DNA from: Dichomitus squalens LYAD-421 SS1
Taxonomy: Eukaryota > Basidiomycota > Agaricomycetes > Polyporales > Polyporaceae
Reading direction: 5' to 3'
Length of the DNA: 64,000 nucleotides
NCBI RefSeq assembly: GCF_000275845.1
Contig: NW_006766886.1
Coordinates: 169,637 to 233,636, forward strand
The notes beneath the pieces are model-generated. The model ran no database searches, was not told the DNA's origin, and saw only the letters and a list, made by a program, of their open reading frames with translations. Of this stretch, positions 58,573-64,000 are shown piece after piece (the stretch's first letter is position 1; the number at the start of each line of letters is the position of its first letter). A program made the translations under genes and the position numbers.

Positions 58573-58580
58573 ATATATAA
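58573..58580 (+). promoter_or_regulatory. TATA-like box of the triple-module secreted protein gene
   Basis: ATATATAA lies about 215 bases before the ATG at 58794, followed by a long CT-rich tract. The combination suggests strong expression, by analogy with other fungal secreted-protein genes. Confidence 0.5.
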
Positions 58581-58793
58581 GGGGACGTACGTTGTCTGGT
58601 GAAGCCCATCACTTTCCCCCCTGCTCTTTCCTTCAAGACCTTTGCTGGTTCGTTGAACGGCCGTTTTCTCGCCTTCTTCCCGACCAGGTGTCATTCCACT
58701 TCTCGTCGGTGCCATCCAGTGCAACCCGCTTGCTCTCAACCCTCCCGAGTAACATCATCCGGATAGTCTTTTTTCTCTTTTTACTACTCCGAA

Positions 58794-61292
58794 ATGGTGT
58801 TCTCCAAGTCTCAAGCTGCTCTCGTTGTACTTTCCGTCCTCGCCTCCTCCCAGCAGGCGTTCGCCCGTATGAAGTGGTTGGAGAGGGACGACCGCCCGGT
58901 CGTTCTCAACCCCCGTCGTTTCGGTCAGGAGCACCCCGCTGTTATTGACAAGATTGGCGCAGCGTGCCCCGGTCAGGTTTGCGGTGTGCTTTCCGGTCAG
59001 GCCATCACTCCTCTTCTTGCTGCGCAGCCGGAATGCTCGCAGCAGGATATGGCCGATGCGATCATTGGTATGTCTCCCAGCCGCCTGAGACTAGAAGTTT
59101 GATCTAAGACAAGTGCAGATGCCGCGCAGCAGTTCGATGATACGACTAAGGCGAACTTGATCGCTCTGGCCGTTGAGTACCGTCAGGTGGAGAAGAACAC
59201 GCCCCCTGTAGGTGTTTTTGCTAGATCGTACGCCATGCTCTTATTGACTCTCGATTCACGATAGGACTTCACTACCAACCCTCCGACCAACCGTAACTCC
59301 GTTTTCTGCCAGAAGGCGCCCAAGAACGCCGAGCTCAACGGTCTCGTTCAGGCACAAGACCCCGCTAACGACCCTAACGTCTTCTTCGATCCCGCCACTA
59401 AGCAGTCCGTGCAGAAGGGAGCTCAGCCCAACACGTTCCCCTTCGGCACTGCTGGTTCTGACGACTCGGATGCAACGGGCTCCGCCTCCAGTGCTGCCGC
59501 AACCTCCACCTCAAGTTCGGCTGCTGCCGCGACCTCGTCTGCGGTCCTCATCGCCACCGACTCTGCCACCTCCGATGCCGCCTCAGCCACCTCGTCTTCG
59601 GATTGTGAGACCGTTGTCACCGTCACTGTGACTTCGTCTGCCACCGACGCTGCATCTGCGACGGCATCCAGCTCCGCCGCCGCCGCCTCATCTACTGCGG
59701 CTGCTGGTGACATCGGCAACTTCGGGTCTTGCTCGGTCCCCCAGATTACGTTTGCCGTTGGTCTGGACAACCGCAAGGAGACCGCCTTTGAGCCCACTGA
59801 TCTCAAGTCTTTCAACCACGGCTCCGCGCAGAACATCGACATCATCACCCAGTTCATCTGCGATACCCTGACGAACTCGTGCAAGGCCGACCAGACTGCC
59901 AAGGACACCTGCGCCAAGGCGAAGGCTGCCGCTGACACCGGAGCCCCGAAGACCGGCGTCCAGGCCGACCTCTTCAACGCTGTCTTCGGCATCACTACCA
60001 ATTTCGCGGATGTCACCGCGATCGACGACCAGGGCAACCCCATTGCAGGCACTGGCTCATCGGCGGCCTCCGGCAGCTCTACCGCGACGACTTCGAGCGC
60101 CGTCGCCGCCGCCTCGTCTACCGCGGCTGCTGGTGGTATTGGCAACTTCGGATCCTGCTCGGTCCCTCAGATCACCTTCGCCGTTGGTCTCGATAACCGC
60201 AAGGAGACCGCCTTCGAACCTACGGACCTGAAGTCCTTCAACCACGGTTCGGCGCAGAACATTGACATCATTACCCAGTTCATCTGCGACACCCTCACGA
60301 ACTCGTGCAAGGCAGACCAGACCGCCAAGGACACTTGCGCCAAGGCGAAGGCTGCTGCTGACACCGGTGCTCCCAAGACTGGCGTGCAGGCTGACCTCTT
60401 CAACGCCGTGTTCGGTATCACCACCGACTTCGCTGCTGTCACCGCGATCGACGACCAGGGTAACCCTATCGCGGGAACTGGCTCGTCGGGTAACCAGGCT
60501 GCGGCCACCGGTGGTTCTGGCGCGACTGCATCGAGCTCTGCCGCTGCTGCCTCGTCCACCGCAGCTGCTGGTGGTATTGGCAACTTCGGGTCTTGCTCGG
60601 TCCCCCAGATCACTTTCGCCGTCGGCCTTGACGGACGCAAGGAGACTGCCTTCGAGCCCACCGACCTCAAGTCGTTCAACCATGGCTCCGCACAGAACAT
60701 CGACATCATCACGCAGTTCATTTGCGACACCCTCACGAACTCGTGCAAGGCTGACCAGACCGCTAAGGACACCTGCGCGAAGGCGAAGGCTGCCGCTGAC
60801 ACCGGAGCCCCGAAGACCGGCGTCCAGGCCGACCTCTTCAACGCTGTCTTCGGCATCACTACCAACTTCGCTAACACTCCGGCTGTCGATGACCAAGGCA
60901 ATGTGATCGCCGGAAGCACGGGTTCTGGTAGCGTGGCCGCCTCATCCACCGCCGCTGCCGCGTCCACCACTGCTGCTGCGACGACCACCTCGTCGTCCGC
61001 CGCTGCGGCCACAACGACTGCCGCGGCCGCGAGCGGTCAGAACCTCCAGAAGTTCACCGGCAACCTCGGCGGTGTCACTCCTCCCGCCGTCACGAAGTTG
61101 TCCAACGGGCAGTTCCAGGTCGACGGCAACTCGGCGTTCCAGAACCTCACGAACGCCCTCGTCCGTTCGTGCGACGTCCAGCACAACAAGTGCGCCAACG
61201 CGGCCAACGCGTCGGGTAACAAGGGCGACCTTACCGTCTCTGCCTGCGGTGACCAGCAGACTCAGTGCAACGCCGCCGCTCAGCAGCAGTGA
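58794..61292 (+). CDS. Secreted Ser/Thr-rich protein with three tandem cysteine modules
   Basis: Predicted 796-residue extracellular or cell-wall protein of unknown function. Exons 58794-59067, 59119-59207 and 59265-61292 join in frame. The signal peptide is about residues 1-24 (SQAALVVLSVLASSQQAFA). The N-terminal domain has cysteines in AACPGQVCGV and PECSQQDMADAI. After a Ser/Thr/Ala linker, a module of about 115 residues occurs three times. Each has SCSVPQITFAVGLD, RKETAFEPTDLKSFNHGSA, NIDIITQFICDTLTNSCK, TCAKAKAAADTG and GVQADLFNAVFGITT, and they differ at only a few positions. Ser/Ala/Thr-rich linkers separate them, as expected for O-glycosylation. The C-terminal domain reads VTKLSNGQFQVDGNSAF, LVRSCDVQHNKCANAAN and ends QCNAAAQQQ. 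No GPI-anchor tail is seen. Related single-module proteins are, as far as I know, common uncharacterised proteins of Agaricomycetes. Confidence 0.88.
59715..60059 (+). repeat. Coding tandem repeat, module 1
   Basis: First of three in-frame units of about 345 bases, beginning GGCAACTTCGGGTCTTGC. Followed by an Ala/Ser/Thr linker before module 2. Confidence 0.9.
60141..60485 (+). repeat. Coding tandem repeat, module 2
   Basis: Second unit, starting 426 bases after the first. The protein sequence is almost unchanged while third positions differ at many codons (for example GGATCC against GGGTCT near the start). Confidence 0.9.
60579..60923 (+). repeat. Coding tandem repeat, module 3
   Basis: Third unit, starting 438 bases after the second. 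Part of it (about 60795-60870) is nearly identical at DNA level to module 1 but not module 2. It has DGRKE in place of DNRKE and diverges at its end (ANTPAVDDQG). Confidence 0.9.
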
Positions 61293-63025
61293 TCGTCTCG
61301 TTCATGGTCCATGGTTCCTAGATACCGGGCTCCCTCCTGCGGTGCAACGAGGGTAGCTTCCACTCGACATTCCTCCTCCTACATTAGAGAGCCTGCTTAC
61401 CTACTGTACTCACCAATCAGCAGCGAGACTTGCTGAGGGTTACTGGATTTCCGCACGCACCACGACGTGCCAATCTCCTCGATTGGCCAAGTCCGGGTTG
61501 TATCTCTACTTTTTGCCGTTCCTTTGTCGCACTAGGCACATACTGGATGCACCACTGCTCGACGCTTGTATTAGACACTCCTTAGCTAGCTAGGTCTGGA
61601 AAAGAGCATACCCCTTCCTCATCTGTCCTGTGTGCGCGTATATGTACCGAAGCATTTCAGCACTGTGAGTTCTGGTGTGGGTTCAGCTAAAAATTGAGGA
61701 TCAGGCCTACAGTGTTGGATTCCGCACTCTTCCCATTTTCGCGAATCGCATCTTGAGGTTAGGCCTTCAGTTTCAGGCTCTTCCGTTAATAGGCAAACGT
61801 TCTTCGGTGCCGCCTTGATGTATCATCAGTACATATTGGCGGTCGTTGGTGGAAGCATGCAGACGGAGCGATGAATCACGTGGTCCTATAGAGCTCTTCA
61901 TCTGATAACCCTGCACTGCTGCAGACGTGCCTGTGGCGCGTTGGCAATGCATGGGGTTCCGCCACGGTCCACCGCATGTCGTCAGATTGCACTCCATCGG
62001 CCGATGCCATTGATATGCTACGCAACGCCAGCGGCCCCTACAGCAATTGCATTCTGGTGAGATGTGAAATCCCCGGAGGTGGATTCCTGAACGGCTCATA
62101 GTGTTGTCGTGTGCACCCATACAACACTCATACCGGACGACAATAATTCGGACTCGCGCTGGCGCCACGAGTGAGGCGACACCACACGAGGCGGACAACC
62201 GCTCACGACGACGGTCGGCAACAGCCGCCACGTTACAATTAACAACAAGATGGCGCTCCGCGAGCTTCCCGTAATGAGCGGGCTTTGTGCGCGATGAGAA
62301 AGTCGGATGGATATCTAGTGAATGCTGGCACGGACTCCTCCAGCTTCTAATGTTCACCTTCGCTTGTGTTTGCCAATAAGTGCTCGCATTCGTACTCGCT
62401 TCACAGTGGGGGCCTCCGAGATAAGGCAGCGGAGCTTGAGAAGGAACCATCAATGTCAAGTTGAGGCGCATGATATGGCTCAAATTTTCTTCCGCCCTGT
62501 GTCGCGGATACAGGGACTAAGCAACCCCCTCTGCTGCCTTCTGCTGCTCCGTCTTGAGACCATGCAAAATAAAGAACAATACACAACGTCTTAATCCCCG
62601 ACGAGCGGGCCAAGTTAGCGGACCGCCTCTCGTTGTAGGCAGACAAGCCATGAGACGTAAGCACTTTTCGTGAGGCTAGCGCTCTTGATCAAAACCCTGC
62701 CTCCTCCCATCATCGGCGCTACTAACGCATTTCGGGGCATTCCATAATGGAACATGGCGACACTATCCCCAACACGGTCGTACGCCGTTGGATACACATT
62801 AAAAGTATGTTGGAGCAGTTCGCCGCGCAGTCTCAGTCGCCCACCGCCCCTTCCCGCACTTACAGTCGTGCTGGCGAAGGCTCGTCTTCAGCTCGTGTCG
62901 CAGGCGTATGACCATCCGTCAAGATGGCGTCCGGCAGGCTCGAATTGGAGTACGTGTTTGACTCATCCCGAAATTTCTACGGGATTGATCATGGATACAT
63001 TCGATCTACTTCTTGAAGCCTGAGC
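61293..63025. other. Intergenic region
   Basis: About 1.7 kb after the secreted-protein gene. A 236-codon minus-strand frame at 61773-62483 has no recognised domain, no hydrophobic segment and no splice-linked continuation, so it is not called as a gene. No repeat seen. Confidence 0.4.
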
Positions 63026-64000
63026 ATGGGCATGCTCCTAATAGGCTTAGCCGCGACTGCTAGGTGAAACTCGGTTCAGCTGTCTTCTTGATCTGTCGCT
63101 CATATCAGTATCTGCTCTCCTCAGCTTGTTTGGAGGTATGTTGGATGAATCACCCGATCTGGTGTACGCATGAATCATTTGACTAACATATGATGCGGTC
63201 ACAGTGACTTTTTCCCAAGCTATGTGGTACTATAGACGTTACCCCCGGGATAGGAAGATCTTACAACTCCTAGTATGACGCTACTGCGTAAGTTAGACGC
63301 TGCGCTGATGTCTATGATGTCCAACAGGTGACTACTGTCTGGGGGATGGACGCCCTCAGCCTTGTCCTGTACTCCTCCTCTCGTAAGCGAATTCCAGTAC
63401 GGTAGCGAAACTCGATGATGATGATGTTGCAGTATGGGACTATCTCGTTAGAAAAAACCTGCATTATTTCGGTGGTCTATCTATACCATGGTAAGCCATT
63501 ATTCGACAGGCTTCCACCGTTTGCTTTGAGTTGATGTTGGGTTTATAGGATGTCGAATGTATGTAATTTGAGAAAGCTGTGGCTTCCGCTCGCTCATGCT
63601 TGATCTTGTAGGCTCAAATTGTAGTCAATGTGGGTGAATAGCTGATGCCCGTATTGGAGCCTATCCTCACCATCTGTTCACGGTTAGGCGATTGCGATTG
63701 CTATCATCCAGTCGTGCGTTGATGCTTCTCTTCAGTGTACTTTGGACATCATTGAAGTCACGTTCAGGTTCTACACTTACAGGATATGGACCTGTTAGTA
63801 AGCAGCCTATATCGCGGCAAATCTGGGCTCACATGTTGCCGCAGTGACAAGGCAGAAGGTCTTGACTGGTTTCCTCGTGAGTTCACATATGCTTTCCTGA
63901 GGACTGGCTTCTAGCTCATACGCCTGCCCATAGCTCGCGTTCGTGTCGGCAGACTTTGGTGCGTGGCTCACTCCATGGGTTGACGTTGTTCACTCAAAGC
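63026..64000 (+). CDS. DUF6534-type membrane protein, 3' part outside window
   Basis: Basidiomycete-expanded multi-pass membrane family of unknown function. Short exons join in frame: 63026-63063, 63125-63135, 63205 to about 63273, then exons near 63329-63380 and 63432-63490. The translation reads MGMLLIGLAATASLFGVTF then SQAMWYYRRYPRDRKILQLL, VTTVWGMDALSLVLYSSS and WDYLVRKNLHYFGGLSIPW, the first helices of the family. A later exon near 63689-63790 encodes IEVTFRFYTYRIWT, the conserved segment with the YRIW motif. The start is uncertain: an upstream exon including MDTFDLLLEA (from 62992) is possible. The right window edge cuts the gene. Confidence 0.65.

Noticed and set aside
59715..60923. 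Tandem repeat as an assembly artefact
   Set aside because: The modules differ at many synonymous positions and have distinct linkers, so they are separate real copies, not a collapsed or duplicated contig piece.
61773..62483. 236-codon minus-strand open frame
   Set aside because: Composition is not protein-like (scattered Cys, His, Trp with no domain pattern), there are no splice-linked exons and no recognised similarity.

Overview
The window is nuclear DNA from a filamentous basidiomycete, most likely an Agaricomycete of the wood-decay type. Evidence seen directly: genes are broken by many 50-70 bp GT-AG introns, coding parts are GC-rich, and several families are characteristic of these fungi (DUF6533/DUF6534-type membrane proteins, HET proteins, single-exon F-box proteins, oxalate decarboxylase, expanded P450s). 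The placement to order level is inference. All exon models below were drawn by eye from splice motifs and family conservation.

Layout from left to right. 0.3-8 kb: mitochondrial ketol-acid reductoisomerase (ILV5), an MFS transporter of the ZIFL/YCR023C type with a one-base frameshift, and a DUF6533-type seven-helix protein. 7.7-10 kb: a 419-bp MITE with long terminal inverted repeats and a 5-bp target duplication, then copy A of a 1.3-kb dispersed repeat. 11.7-19 kb: a PPN2-like vacuolar polyphosphatase, a single-exon F-box protein, and a second F-box protein transcribed away from it. 19-22 kb: no recognisable gene. 22-25.5 kb: a small secreted cysteine-rich protein and a HET-domain gene with a likely frameshift. 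25.9-37 kb is a metabolic block: homogentisate 1,2-dioxygenase, a zinc alcohol dehydrogenase, a transketolase-family enzyme (all minus strand) and a secreted bicupin oxalate decarboxylase diverging from the last. 37.7-39.1 kb: copy B of the dispersed repeat. 40.6-42.4 kb: a cytochrome P450 pseudogene without its haem-cysteine exon. 42.6-55 kb is a compact housekeeping block: a PLP class V lyase of the Egt2 type, uridine kinase with UPRT-like domain, CTU2 (tRNA thiolation), a vacuolar Ca2+/H+ exchanger and COX4. 55-64 kb: sparse, with a possible element-derived ORF, a secreted Ser/Thr-rich protein carrying three nearly identical ~115-residue modules, and the 5' part of a DUF6534-type membrane protein cut by the window edge.

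There is no clear single biosynthetic cluster. The genes are mostly independent housekeeping genes with accessory islands (repeat copies, HET/secreted protein pair, P450 relic) between them. The least ordinary items are the triple-module secreted protein, the decayed P450 next to a repeat copy, the MITE, and one-base frameshifts in three otherwise well conserved genes, which may be real decay or assembly indels.
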